Positions 32,701-41,094 of a DNA stretch of 47,954 nucleotides are shown here, one piece after another. Each line of letters begins with the position of its first letter. Position 1 is the first letter of the stretch. Source of the stretch: an uncultured Rikenellaceae bacterium (lineage in GTDB: Bacteria; Bacteroidota; Bacteroidia; Bacteroidales; Rikenellaceae). Both the position numbers and the translations under genes were made by a program. The stretch is from NCBI GenBank assembly GCA_946486375.1, contig CAMLTW010000016.1:1-47954 (forward strand). The letters run 5' to 3'. The notes under the pieces are model-generated. The model did no database searches, was not told the origin of the DNA, and was given only the letters and a program-made list of their open reading frames with translations.

Positions 32701-34143
32701 TTCGTTCAGCCGGCCGTTGCGCCCCATCCTGCCGAGCCAGCGGCCTTCCCGGTTTCGGATCCGCAGGCTCCCGTCGCGGGCGGCGCACCAGAGGTCGCCG
32801 TTGCGGTCGCAGAACAACGCTCCCGATTCGTTTTCGGTCAGGGCGCCCGGATCGGGCGAAAACCGCGTCAGCCGGAAAGCCGAAGAATGGAAGTTCACCT
32901 TTTCCACGCCCTTGGAGTGGGTCGAAAGCCAGAGGTTCCCCTGCCGGTCGGAATAGTAGCGGCGCACGATGTTGGTGAACAGTCGCCGGGGATCGTCGGG
33001 GTCGTTGTGGAAATAGACGGGACGCCGTTTCCGGCGGTCGTAGAAACAAAATCCGCCCCCTTCCTGCCGCAGCCAGAGGAATCCGTTGTTGTCCTCGAAG
33101 ATTTCAGCGGCGGGCCGCTTGGCCCCCGCGTTGTCCATCGGGAGGTAAAGGTGGCGCATTTCCCCCGTCCGGGGATCGTAGTGGAGGATGCCGGGGGTTT
33201 CGGGCCGCAGCCACAGTTCCCCGCAACGATCGACGTACACGTGCCGCAGTTTCCCGGCCGGAAGCAGGGGATGGTTCCGGCGGTCGTGGGATTCCCGGAC
33301 GCCTGTTCGGGAATCGTACAGGACGAAACCTTCCTCCTCGGTCAGGATCACGAACCGGGTCGAATCCAGCCGCTCGATCTGCACCACGGGCGACCGGAAC
33401 CGGAAGGGCAGCGGCGCGAAAGCCTCCCCTTGCGCCTCGTAACGGTAGACCCGTCCCGAAGCGGTTCCCAGAAGCAGGACGTTTTCCCCTTCAGCCAGCG
33501 TGAGAAAAGCCGAGGAATCCCCGCGGAAACAGGCGTACCCGCCGTTCTCCGAACGGTACCTCACCGCTCCCGCGCCGGTCAGCAGCCAGCCGTCTCCCCG
33601 CCGGTCTTCGTGCACCCCGTACACCGTGTCCGACGGCAGCACCGGCGTCCTCACGGTCTCGACCCGGAATGCGGAGTCGGCAGGGCCGGTTTCCACCCGG
33701 AAGCAGCCCTCGTTTCCGGTCGTCAGCCAGACGTCCCCGTTGCGGAAAGGAAGGACGCCGTTCACGCCCGTCTTTCCGGGGAGGGGAACCTTCGTGAACC
33801 GCTCGTTCCAGACGTCGAACCGGTACACCCGTCCGCCCCAGACCCGCACCCAAAGCAGTCCGTCCCGGTCTTCCCGGATTTCCTCGATGCGATCTTCCTC
33901 CAGTTCCTGTCCGGCTCCGGAGGTGGTGAGGGTCTTGTAGTGCCGGAACCGATAGCCGTCGAACCGGTTCAGCCCGTTGAACGTCCCGATGAACAGGTAG
34001 CCCCGGCTGTCCTGGTACATGCACGAAACGGTGTTCTCGGAAAGGCCGTCCTCCACCGAATAATGGGTGACGGTACAGTCGGGCTGGGCGTGCAGCACGC
34101 CCGCCCCGTACAAGCACAATCCTATGAGCGCATGTCTTTTCAT
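29725..34143 (-). CDS. hybrid two-component system regulator (HTCS)
   Basis: A 1472-residue one-protein two-component system, typical of Bacteroidetes. The signal peptide (MKRHALIGLCLYGAGVLHAQ) sets the start at 34143. The periplasmic part is two propellers built of regulator-type repeats (NTVSCMYQDSRGYLFIGTFN, GLLWVRVWGG, GDIWIGTLGG), then a Y_Y_Y domain (about 820-885). One membrane segment follows (LLWALAILIVISVTFYILF, about 897-920), then a histidine kinase (His947 in DISHEIRTPL, NLLSNALKF, GTGIGLAL), a receiver (about 1203-1320, phospho-Asp in LIVSDILMPG) and an AraC-type DNA-binding domain at the C-terminus. Such regulators usually sense glycan fragments and control a neighbouring polysaccharide locus, but none is next to this one. 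Confidence 0.95.
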   Translation of the reverse strand: MKRHALIGLCLYGAGVLHAQPDCTVTHYSVEDGLSENTVSCMYQDSRGYLFIGTFNGLNRFDGYRFRHYKTLTTSGAGQELEEDRIEEIREDRDGLLWVRVWGGRVYRFDVWNERFTKVPLPGKTGVNGVLPFRNGDVWLTTGNEGCFRVETGPADSAFRVETVRTPVLPSDTVYGVHEDRRGDGWLLTGAGAVRYRSENGGYACFRGDSSAFLTLAEGENVLLLGTASGRVYRYEAQGEAFAPLPFRFRSPVVQIERLDSTRFVILTEEEGFVLYDSRTGVRESHDRRNHPLLPAGKLRHVYVDRCGELWLRPETPGILHYDPRTGEMRHLYLPMDNAGAKRPAAEIFEDNNGFLWLRQEGGGFCFYDRRKRRPVYFHNDPDDPRRLFTNIVRRYYSDRQGNLWLSTHSKGVEKVNFHSSAFRLTRFSPDPGALTENESGALFCDRNGDLWCAARDGSLRIRNREGRWLGRMGRNGRLNEREPLNEVVFAMVQDTSGAVWLGTRYNGLMRLVPRPGGTHEYRVERFRHREDDPYSLSSDAVFSLFRDTLGRIWAGTWGGGLNRAERDAEGRFRFIHAGNRLQNYPAERFRRIRAIVSDGRGRLWAASPDGVLVFREDSGRPEELVFRPLCHVPGDTASLSTNNVQSLFRSSQGDIWIGTLGGGVNRATVAEEGGKDGGTGYALKKYNSLTGFPSDLIWAFEEDSAGCVWMATGHGLIRFRPDTETWEQYRDDRLGDKDFTAGIACRDSTGNLLFGCDEGVVEFRPEAVRKSDFVPPLYFSRFLLFNREVRPGDGSGILHESVAVAPRITLTHRQSVFTLEFTALDYRNPKKIRYACRLEGFEPQWNDRGTNRTVTYTNLPPGRYLFRVRSTNGDGVWCDNERTLPIVVLPPFGQSVAGRLLWALAILIVISVTFYILFTLYRLRNRIRMEREMTGLKLKFFTDISHEIRTPLTLIHAPVEHLLETESLPPAAAEQLHTVRRNTLRLLRLVNQLLDFRKIQLGGMKLKLEPVVPGRFVGQVREGFLAAARRQGVRLEFADGVSPETVLWADRDKLEMIVSNLLSNALKFTPSGKTVYVSLTEGRDTVTLTVRDEGIGIPRSRLNRLFTPFYSTSAGKGGLQRGTGIGLALTKELCGMLGADIRLESLPGRGTTFRVVFRKGREHFDPADERLTFADRTEEGAGEEDVSLAVKPPGAEPEKQDAEILVAEDNVELREYLCGLLGRHYRIRSAADGREALEVAGRSLPDLIVSDILMPGTDGIAFVRALKGDFRTSHIPVVILTALGGEDDRKRAFEAGADDYLTKPFGGAFLLLRIAALLEQRKRLQRYYSASLTDLGARTEDRVPGVTPEDNRWLGRLTEYLEARLTETDIRIGDLCEATCISHSLLYKKLKSLTGLSLVEFIREFRLQQAARLIAAGGHSLKEVAYRVGFGDPGYFARCFRQKYGVSPSRYREELRRREKPEAESGTGAEP

Positions 34144-34346
34144 GGAGATTCCGGAACGAACGAAATTAACCATTTTTCCGGACGTTTTCGGCCATCGGGC
34201 GAAAAAACAGACAAAACCGACATCCGGAAGGACGCTTTTCGCCGTTCCGATGCTTTCGCCCGCGTCCGGCCGCAGGCCCCCTGAGCCGCGGTTTGCAGCC
34301 CGCTACCGCCTTTTTCCGCCCTGTCCGGCACCGCTGCCGACAGCCG

Positions 34347-34385
34347 AAAAAAAGGCCGGCGGGAAATTTCCATTTTTCCCGCCGG
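34347..34385 (-). terminator. Rho-independent terminator of the pgi operon
   Basis: On the minus strand CCGGCGGGAAA (34385-34375) and TTTCCCGCCGG (34366-34356) form a perfect 11-bp stem, followed by CC and seven T. It lies about 120 bases after the pgi stop. Confidence 0.88.
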
Positions 34386-34506
34386 AGCCGTTTTATTTCG
34401 AGGGCGCCGGAATCGTTTCCGGTCGTTCGCACGAGGCCCTACCGCCCCGTTTCGTCGCAGCAACTACACGCTCCTCTGTTCACTTTATGCTATTCCCTTC
34501 CGGCCC

Positions 34507-35850
34507 TCAAAGCCGTTTGCGGATTTCCTCCCCTTCCTTTTCGTAGCCCGGCTTGCCGAGCAGGGCGAACATGTTCTTCTTGTAAGCCTCGACGCCCGGC
34601 TGGTCGAACGGATTGATCCCCAGTGCATAGCCGCTGATCCCGCAGGCCTTTTCGAAGAAATAGAGCAAGGCCCCGATGTGGTACTCGTCGAGGGTTTCGA
34701 GCTCGATCCGGATGTTGGGCACGCCTCCGTCCACGTGGGCCAGCATCGTCCCCAGTTCGGCCATCCGGTTGATTTCGCCGATCCGTTTCCCAGCCAGGAA
34801 GTTGAGGCCGTCCAGATCGGCTTCGTCCGCTTCCATCGTCACTTCGTGTTTCGCCTTCTCCACGCCGATGACCGTTTCGAACATCAGCCGCTCCCCTTCC
34901 TGAATGTACTGTCCCATCGAATGGAGGTCGGAAGTGAGGGTCACGCTGGCCGGGAACAGGCCCTTGCCTTCCTTCCCCTCGCTCTCCCCGAAAAGCTGCT
35001 TCCACCACTCGGCGATGTATTGCAGTTTGGGATCGTAGCTGGCCAGAATCTCAATCTTCTTTCCCTTCCGATAGAGAGCCGTCCGGGCCGCCGCGTACAG
35101 CGCCGCCGGATTTTCCTCGAAAGGCACGTCGGGACCGGTCGCCGCCTCCATATCCTTCGCACCCCGCACCAGCTCCCGGATGTCGATCCCCGCCGCAGCC
35201 AGCGGCAGCAGGCCCACCGGAGTGAGCACCGAAAACCGTCCGCCCACGTCGTCGGGAATCACGAACGTCTGATACCCTTCCTGCCCGGCCAGCGTCCGGA
35301 GCGCTCCCTTCTGCGCATCGGTCACCGCGACGATGTGCCGCGCCGCCTTCTTCTTGCCGTAACGGGCCTCGATCGCGTTTTTCACCAGCCGGAAAGCGAT
35401 GGCCGGTTCGGTCGTCGTTCCCGACTTCGAAATGACGATTGCGCCGACGTCCTGCTTTTTGACCGCCTTGAACAGTTCGTGCAGGTAGTCCTCGCTGATG
35501 TTCTGTCCCGCAAAGAGAATGAGCGGATATTTCCGTTTGGTTTTCAGCCAGTCGAAATTGTCGGTCAGGGCGCTCAGCACGGCTTTCGTTCCCAGGTAGG
35601 AACCGCCGATGCCGATCACGACGATGATTTCGGAAACTTCCTGCAACTCCTTGGCCGCCTTCTTAATGGCGCTCAGTTCCCCCGCCGACAAAGAGGAGGG
35701 AAGGTTCACCCAGCCCAGAAAATCGCTGCCCCGGCCCTGCCGGTTGTACAGCAGGGCGTTGCACCCCTCCATTTCTTGTTTCATGCCGTAGATTTCCGCC
35801 TGGGGCACGAAATCGAAGACCTTGTCGATGTTCAGTTTTAGCATAGTCAT
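34507..35850 (-). CDS. pgi: glucose-6-phosphate isomerase
   Basis: A 447-residue cytoplasmic enzyme interconverting glucose 6-phosphate and fructose 6-phosphate. The family motifs are [15 protein letters not shown], the phosphate-binding [25 protein letters not shown] and the C-terminal [14 protein letters not shown]. Its length is that of the shorter, Firmicutes/Bacteroidetes-type isomerases. Start is MTMLKLNID at 35850; the second Met (35844) is equally possible. It follows gpsA by 12 bases, so the two are co-transcribed. Confidence 0.97.
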   Translation of the reverse strand: MTMLKLNIDKVFDFVPQAEIYGMKQEMEGCNALLYNRQGRGSDFLGWVNLPSSLSAGELSAIKKAAKELQEVSEIIVVIGIGGSYLGTKAVLSALTDNFDWLKTKRKYPLILFAGQNISEDYLHELFKAVKKQDVGAIVISKSGTTTEPAIAFRLVKNAIEARYGKKKAARHIVAVTDAQKGALRTLAGQEGYQTFVIPDDVGGRFSVLTPVGLLPLAAAGIDIRELVRGAKDMEAATGPDVPFEENPAALYAAARTALYRKGKKIEILASYDPKLQYIAEWWKQLFGESEGKEGKGLFPASVTLTSDLHSMGQYIQEGERLMFETVIGVEKAKHEVTMEADEADLDGLNFLAGKRIGEINRMAELGTMLAHVDGGVPNIRIELETLDEYHIGALLYFFEKACGISGYALGINPFDQPGVEAYKKNMFALLGKPGYEKEGEEIRKRL

Positions 35851-35862
35851 AGCCGTATGGTA

Positions 35863-36873
35863 TTAAATTAAGCGTTCGGTCAGCGCCCGGACCGTCGTCG
35901 CGGGCACCGCGTTTTCGTACAGCATCCGGTAGACCGCCTCCGCGATGGGCATTTCCACGCCGGACTTCCGGTTGATCTGGTGGATGCAGTTGGCGGCGTA
36001 GTATCCTTCGGCCACCATGCTCATCTCGATCTGCGCGCTCCGCACCGAATACCCCTTTCCGATCATCAGCCCGAACGTCCGGTTGCGGCTGAACTGGGAA
36101 TAGGAGGTCACCAGCAGATCCCCCAGGTAGACGGAGGCGTTGGTGTCCCGTTCGGCGGGATAGGTTTCCCGCAGGAAACGATCCATTTCCATCGCCGCGT
36201 TGGAGATCAGCACCGCCATGAAGTTGTCCCCGTAGCCCAGCCCGTGACAGACGCCCACCGCGATGGCATAGATATTCTTCAGCACCGTGGCGTATTCCGT
36301 GCCGTAAATATCGGTGGAATAGCTGACGTTGATGTAACGCGTCCGGATTTTTTCACCCAGCATCCGGGCGTTTTCGATGTCCTTGCACACCGCCGTCAGG
36401 TAGGAAAGCCGCTCCAGCGCCACCTCCTCCGCATGACACGGGCCCGACACGATTCCGATCTGGTCGAACGGAAGTCCGTAGGCCCGGTTGATGTACTCCG
36501 CCACCGTGACGTAGCCGTCCGGCACGATCCCCTTCACGGCGGACACCACGAACTTGTCCTTCAGCGGCACGGTCAGGGGGGCCAGCGTCTCCCGCAAAAA
36601 CGCGGAAGGGGCGGCCAGCACGATCACGTCGGCCTCCGACACGACCTCGTTCAGGTCGCCCGAAAGTTTCAGATGAGGGGTGTAGAAATGCACGTCCCGC
36701 AGGTACTTCGGATTCGTCCGGTTCTTCCTCACCCCTTCCAGCACTTCCGGATTCCGGATGTACCAGCCCACATGCGTCTCGTTTTCAAGCAGTATCTTTA
36801 CCAGCGCGGTTCCCCAGCTTCCGTGTCCGATGACGGCACACCGCGCCTCTTTTTCGATCTTGTAAGGCATCAT
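35863..36873 (-). CDS. gpsA: NAD(P)-dependent glycerol-3-phosphate dehydrogenase
   Basis: A 336-residue enzyme that reduces dihydroxyacetone phosphate to sn-glycerol 3-phosphate for phospholipid synthesis. The nucleotide-binding motif is VIGHGSWGTALVKIL. Other signatures are VSAVKGI, SGPCHAEEVA (in place of the common SGPSFA), the catalytic-lysine region TVLKNIYAIAVG and NAAMEMDRF. I chose the ATG at 36873 (MMPYKIEKEARC); a TTG two codons upstream also fits the frame. It is first in the gpsA-pgi unit and divergent from purH. The His in GHGSWGT, where most have Gly, is a common Bacteroidetes variant. Confidence 0.95.
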   Translation of the reverse strand: MMPYKIEKEARCAVIGHGSWGTALVKILLENETHVGWYIRNPEVLEGVRKNRTNPKYLRDVHFYTPHLKLSGDLNEVVSEADVIVLAAPSAFLRETLAPLTVPLKDKFVVSAVKGIVPDGYVTVAEYINRAYGLPFDQIGIVSGPCHAEEVALERLSYLTAVCKDIENARMLGEKIRTRYINVSYSTDIYGTEYATVLKNIYAIAVGVCHGLGYGDNFMAVLISNAAMEMDRFLRETYPAERDTNASVYLGDLLVTSYSQFSRNRTFGLMIGKGYSVRSAQIEMSMVAEGYYAANCIHQINRKSGVEMPIAEAVYRMLYENAVPATTVRALTERLI

Positions 36874-36982
36874 TCGCAAAAAATTCAGAGTAAAGATAAC
36901 AATATTTCGGCAAAAACCGCATTATCCTTTCCGAAGACCGATTTTCCGCGGGTTTTCTTTTTAAAGAAGTAAAAGGTTTTTG

Positions 36983-36990
36983 TATCTTTG
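36983..36990 (+). promoter_or_regulatory. -7 element of the purH-mre operon
   Basis: TATCTTTG, exact -7, 32 bases before the purH start. The -33 region is only T-rich (36958-36962), so it is a weaker match overall. Confidence 0.6.
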
Positions 36991-37022
36991 TGCGGAAAAT
37001 CACTCAAAAACGGAAGAAGACG

Positions 37023-38543
37023 GTGAAAAAGATCAAAAGCGCCCTCATATCAGTCTATTACAAAGACGGACTGGAAGAAATCGTAAACGTGCTGGCGGCC
37101 CAGGGAGTCCGGATTTATTCGACGGGGGGAACCCTGAAATTCATAAACGGCCTCGGCGTCGGGGCCGAAGCGGTGGAAAACCTGACGGGATACCCGTCGA
37201 TTCTGGGCGGCCGGGTCAAGACCCTGCACCCGAAGGTGTTCGGGGGAATCCTCGCCCGGCGCGACGTGGCGCAGGACGGAGAACAGCTGGCTTCCTACGA
37301 AATTCCGGAAATCGACCTGGTGATCGTGGATCTGTACCCGTTCGAACAGACGGTGGCCTCGGGCGCGCCGGAACAGGACGTGATCGAAAAGATCGACATC
37401 GGAGGCATCTCGCTGATCCGGGCGGCGGCCAAGAATTTCAAGGACGTGGTGATCGTGCCGTCGGTGGAACAGTACGGAACGCTGCTGGAAATCCTCCGGG
37501 CGCAGAACGGGGAAACCACGCTGGAACAACGTCGCCGGTTCGCTGCGGAAGCCTTCAACGTCAGCTCCCACTACGATACGGCGATTTTCAACTATTTCAA
37601 CCGGACGGAAGGCATACCGGCCTTCAAGGAAAGCATCCGGCAGGGAACGGTGCTGCGCTACGGCGAAAACCCGCACCAGCGGGCCGTTTTCTATGGCGAC
37701 CTGGACGCCCTGTTCGAAAAGTACCACGGGAAGGAAATCTCCTACAACAACATGCTCGACATCGACGCGGCGGTGAACCTGATCGCGGAATTCGACGAGC
37801 CGACCTTTGCCATCCTGAAGCATAACAACGCCTGCGGGATCGCCACGCGGCCCACGCTGGCGGAAGCGTGGAAGGATGCATTGGCCTGCGATCCGGTGTC
37901 GGCCTTCGGGGGCGTGCTGATCGCCAACCGGGAAATCGACCCGGAAACGGCGGCGGAAATCAACAAGCTGTTCTGCGAAGTGGTGATCGCGCCCTCCTAT
38001 GCGCCCCAGGCGCTCGAAACGCTCAAATCGAAAAAGAACCGCATCCTGCTGCGCCTGAAGGACGGCGCCCGTGCGACGACCCAGTTCCGTTCGCTGCTGA
38101 ACGGAGTAGCCGTGCAGGATCGGGACACGAAAGTCGGAGGCGTGGACGGGGAAGTGCGCTGCGCGACCGAAAAACAGGCGACGGAGGTGCAGATGAAAGA
38201 CCTCGTGTTCGCCAACAGGATCGTGAAACATTCCAAGTCCAACGCCATCGTGCTGGCCAAAAACGGAGCGTTGCTGGCCAGCGGCATCGGGCAGACCTCG
38301 CGGGTGGACGCGCTGAAACAGGCCATCGCCAAAGCCAAATCCTTCGGGTTCGACCTGCAGGGGGCGGTGATGGCTTCGGATGCCTACTTCCCGTTCGCGG
38401 ACTGCGTGGAAATCGCCAAAGGCGAAGGGATCGAAGCGGTGATCCAGCCGGGGGGCTCCATCCGGGATCAGGACTCGGTGGACTACTGCAACGCTCAAGG
38501 CATGGCGATGGTCTTCACCGGCCTGCGGCACTTCAAACACTAA
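37023..38543 (+). CDS. purH: bifunctional AICAR transformylase / IMP cyclohydrolase
   Basis: A 506-residue enzyme for the last two steps of IMP synthesis. The N-terminal cyclohydrolase domain begins KKIKSALISVYYKDGLEEIV, with the motifs IYSTGGTLKFI and GGRVKTLHPKVFGG. The C-terminal formyltransferase domain has the catalytic Lys-His in LKHNNACGIA, then SDAYFPFADCVE and QPGGSIRDQDSV. The start is GTG at 37023 (VKKIKSALISVY); no in-frame ATG lies nearby, and an upstream GTG at 36990 would overlap the -7 element. It is first in the operon with mreB, 35 bases upstream of it, a conserved Bacteroidetes arrangement. Confidence 0.96.
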   Translation: MKKIKSALISVYYKDGLEEIVNVLAAQGVRIYSTGGTLKFINGLGVGAEAVENLTGYPSILGGRVKTLHPKVFGGILARRDVAQDGEQLASYEIPEIDLVIVDLYPFEQTVASGAPEQDVIEKIDIGGISLIRAAAKNFKDVVIVPSVEQYGTLLEILRAQNGETTLEQRRRFAAEAFNVSSHYDTAIFNYFNRTEGIPAFKESIRQGTVLRYGENPHQRAVFYGDLDALFEKYHGKEISYNNMLDIDAAVNLIAEFDEPTFAILKHNNACGIATRPTLAEAWKDALACDPVSAFGGVLIANREIDPETAAEINKLFCEVVIAPSYAPQALETLKSKKNRILLRLKDGARATTQFRSLLNGVAVQDRDTKVGGVDGEVRCATEKQATEVQMKDLVFANRIVKHSKSNAIVLAKNGALLASGIGQTSRVDALKQAIAKAKSFGFDLQGAVMASDAYFPFADCVEIAKGEGIEAVIQPGGSIRDQDSVDYCNAQGMAMVFTGLRHFKH

Positions 38544-38578
38544 AACACGCTGACATCAGCTCAACCTCATCGAAAAAA

Positions 38579-39601
38579 ATGGGATTATTTTCGTTTCTGA
38601 CTCAGGAACTGGCGATGGACCTCGGTACCGCCAACACCCTCATCATACACAACGGGAAGATCGTCGTGGACGAGCCTTCCATCGTGGCCGTGGACCAGCA
38701 TTCGGGCAAACTCGTGGCCATCGGCCACATGGCGCGGCAGATGCACGGCAAGACGCACCAGAACATCAAGACCATCCGGCCCCTGCGGGACGGGGTGATC
38801 GCGGACTTCAACGCGGCGGAACTGATGATCCGGGGCATGATCAGGATGATCAAGACGCGGGGGAACATGTTCAGCCCGTCGCTGCGGATGGTGATCTGCA
38901 TCCCGTCGGGAAGCACCAACGTGGAAATCCGGGCCGTGCGCGACTCGGCGGAACACGCCGGGGGACGGGAGGTCTACATGATCTACGAACCGATGGCGGC
39001 GGCGCTGGGGATCGGCCTCGACGTGGAAGCCCCGGAAGGGCACATGGTGGTGGACATCGGCGGGGGGACGACCGAAATCGCGGTGATTTCGCTGGGCGGC
39101 ATCGTTTGCAGCGAAAGCATCAACGTGGCGGGGGACGTCTTCACGGAGGACATCCAGACCTACATCCGCCAGCAGCACAACGTCCGGATCGGGGAACGGA
39201 CGGCGGAAGACATCAAGATGGCGGTAGGAGCCGCCGTGTCGGAGCTGCAGGAACCGCCCGAAGACTACGTGTTCACGGGGCCGAACATCCTGACCTCGCT
39301 CCCCTCGACGCTCTCGATCTCCTATCAGGAAATCGCCTACGCGCTGGAAAAGTCGCTGGTGAAGATCGATGCGGCCATCATGAAGGTGCTGGAACAGATT
39401 CCGCCGGAACTCTACGCGGACATCGTCGAGGAAGGGGTCTATCTGGCCGGAGGGGGCGCGCTGCTGCGAGGACTCGACCGGCGGCTGCAGGAAAAGACCA
39501 ACATTCCGTTCCACGTCTCGGAAGACCCGCTGCGGGCCGTGGCGCGGGGAACGGGGATCGCCCTCAAGAACGTAAACCGGTTCCAGTTCCTCATGAAATA
39601 A
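38579..39601 (+). CDS. mreB: rod-shape actin homologue MreB
   Basis: A 340-residue bacterial actin that organises lateral cell-wall synthesis. The start MGLFSFLTQELAMDLGTANTL at 38579 is typical. ATP-binding motifs are DLGTANTLI (phosphate 1), VVDIGGGTTEIAVISLGG (phosphate 2) and YLAGGGALLRGLDRRL (adenosine). The amphipathic N-terminus suits membrane attachment. It follows purH by 35 bases and precedes mreC by 132 bases of non-coding sequence. A longer open frame upstream overlaps purH and is not used. Confidence 0.97.
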   Translation: MGLFSFLTQELAMDLGTANTLIIHNGKIVVDEPSIVAVDQHSGKLVAIGHMARQMHGKTHQNIKTIRPLRDGVIADFNAAELMIRGMIRMIKTRGNMFSPSLRMVICIPSGSTNVEIRAVRDSAEHAGGREVYMIYEPMAAALGIGLDVEAPEGHMVVDIGGGTTEIAVISLGGIVCSESINVAGDVFTEDIQTYIRQQHNVRIGERTAEDIKMAVGAAVSELQEPPEDYVFTGPNILTSLPSTLSISYQEIAYALEKSLVKIDAAIMKVLEQIPPELYADIVEEGVYLAGGGALLRGLDRRLQEKTNIPFHVSEDPLRAVARGTGIALKNVNRFQFLMK

Positions 39602-39733
39602 CGATGCCGGGCGAAGCGGGGCGAACCGTCCGTTCGACGGCGGCGACGAGCGAAAGGGCATCCGGAGGGATTCCCTTCCGTTTTCTCCGCCGGCTTCCGA
39701 AAGGGGCTCCCACGCTTTAATCCTGCGGGCCGT

Positions 39734-40567
39734 ATGTACAGATTTCTGCTGTTCCTGAAAAAAATCCTCTTCGTCCTGCTGTTCGCGGTGATCGAGGCGG
39801 CGGCCCTGCATTACTATGCCGGAAGCTCGAGCTACAACCAGGCCAAGCTGATCAACGCCTCCAACCGGCTGGCGGGAGGGGTTTACGCGGGCATGGCGGA
39901 CGTCAGGCGGTATTTCACGCTGGGCCGCGAAAACCGGCGGCTGACGGAGGAGGTCGCTTCCCTGCGGGCGCAGCTGGACGCGGCCCGGAAGCGGGAAGCC
40001 GTGCAGCCGGGCCTGCCGGAACTCCCCTTTGCGGCGGATTCGGCGGAATTCGTCTACAGGGCGGCGCGGGTCATCAAGAACTCGCTCACCCGGAGCGAAA
40101 ACTTCATCACCCTGAACCGGGGCGCGGACGACGGGATCGAACCCGACATGGCGATCCTGACGGGAGGGGCCATCGCAGGCTACGTGCTGCACTGCAACGC
40201 CCGCTTTTCGGTGGCCATGTCGGTGCTGAACACCAAATTCCGCACCAGCGGCCGCATCCTGGGCACCGACTATTTCGGCTCCGTGTACTGGGACGGGCAC
40301 AGCTACGACGAGGTGATGTTCACCGAAGTACCGAAATACGCCGAACTGCAGGCGGGGGACACCATCGTGACGACCGATTACTCGGCCATCTTCCCGCCGG
40401 ACATGCTGATCGGAACGGTCGTCGATTTCGAGCTTTTCAACGGCACCTATTACAACGCCCGGCTGAAACTGTTCGCCAACATGGGGTCGCTGAACAACGT
40501 GGTGCTGGCGGGTTACCGCCACCGGGAGGAACGGCGGGAACTGGAAGAACGAACCGAAAGGAATTAG
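39734..40567 (+). CDS. mreC: rod-shape-determining protein MreC
   Basis: A 277-residue membrane-anchored periplasmic protein of the elongasome. One N-terminal membrane segment (FLKKILFVLLFAVIEAAALH) is followed by a coiled-coil region rich in Arg, Glu and Leu (ENRRLTEEVASLRAQLDAAR, residues about 74-93). The beta-rich MreC domain comes next (NFITLNRGADDGIEPDMAIL, then VSVLNTKFRTSGRILG-like segments). It binds MreB, MreD and PBP2 in characterised species. It ends 3 bases before mreD. Confidence 0.95.
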   Translation: MYRFLLFLKKILFVLLFAVIEAAALHYYAGSSSYNQAKLINASNRLAGGVYAGMADVRRYFTLGRENRRLTEEVASLRAQLDAARKREAVQPGLPELPFAADSAEFVYRAARVIKNSLTRSENFITLNRGADDGIEPDMAILTGGAIAGYVLHCNARFSVAMSVLNTKFRTSGRILGTDYFGSVYWDGHSYDEVMFTEVPKYAELQAGDTIVTTDYSAIFPPDMLIGTVVDFELFNGTYYNARLKLFANMGSLNNVVLAGYRHREERRELEERTERN

Positions 40568-40570
40568 CGC

Positions 40571-41086
40571 ATGTACCGGATACTGGAATACTTCATTTTG
40601 TTCGCGGTGGTGATCCTGCTGCAGGTTTTCGTTTTCGACAGCCTGCAGACGGGCCGCTATTTCACGCCGTTCGTCTATCCGGCCTTCGTGATCCTGCTCC
40701 CGATGGAAATCAGCGGCTGGCTGCTGCTCCTGCTGGCGGCGGCGACCGGCGTGACGATGGACGTGTTCATGGGAACCCCGGCGCTGAACACCATCGCCAC
40801 GGTGTTCCTGGCCTTCTGCCGTCCCGGCGTGCTGAAACTGTTCGTGGAAAAGGACGTGCTCGACGAAGGGGGGATTCCCAACATCGCCCGACTGGGCACC
40901 GCCCGTTTCATCCGGTATTCGACCGCGCTCCTGCTGCTGTTCAACGCGGTGTTCTTCGTGCTGGAAACCATGACCCTGACGGGCATCGGCTACACGCTGC
41001 TGAGAATCGTGCTGAGCACGGCCGCCAGCGCCGCGGTCGTCTATTTTTGCCAACTGCTTTTCGTGATCCATAAATCCAAGATATAA
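40571..41086 (+). CDS. mreD: rod-shape-determining protein MreD
   Basis: A 171-residue integral membrane protein with about five or six hydrophobic segments (ILEYFILFAVVILLQVFVF, ISGWLLLLLAAATGVTMDVF, STALLLLFNAVFFVLETMTL and others). Sequence conservation in MreD is low, so the call rests on length, topology, the GVTMDVFMGTPALNT segment and its place between mreC and mrdA. Confidence 0.92.
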   Translation: MYRILEYFILFAVVILLQVFVFDSLQTGRYFTPFVYPAFVILLPMEISGWLLLLLAAATGVTMDVFMGTPALNTIATVFLAFCRPGVLKLFVEKDVLDEGGIPNIARLGTARFIRYSTALLLLFNAVFFVLETMTLTGIGYTLLRIVLSTAASAAVVYFCQLLFVIHKSKI

Positions 41087-41094
41087 CCGCTTCC

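Noticed and set aside
29497-34284. 1595-codon open frame on the plus strand
   Set aside because: It is exactly antisense to the hybrid two-component regulator, whose domains are all recognisable. The plus-strand product is Pro/Arg-rich with no domain; long antisense frames are expected in GC-rich coding DNA.
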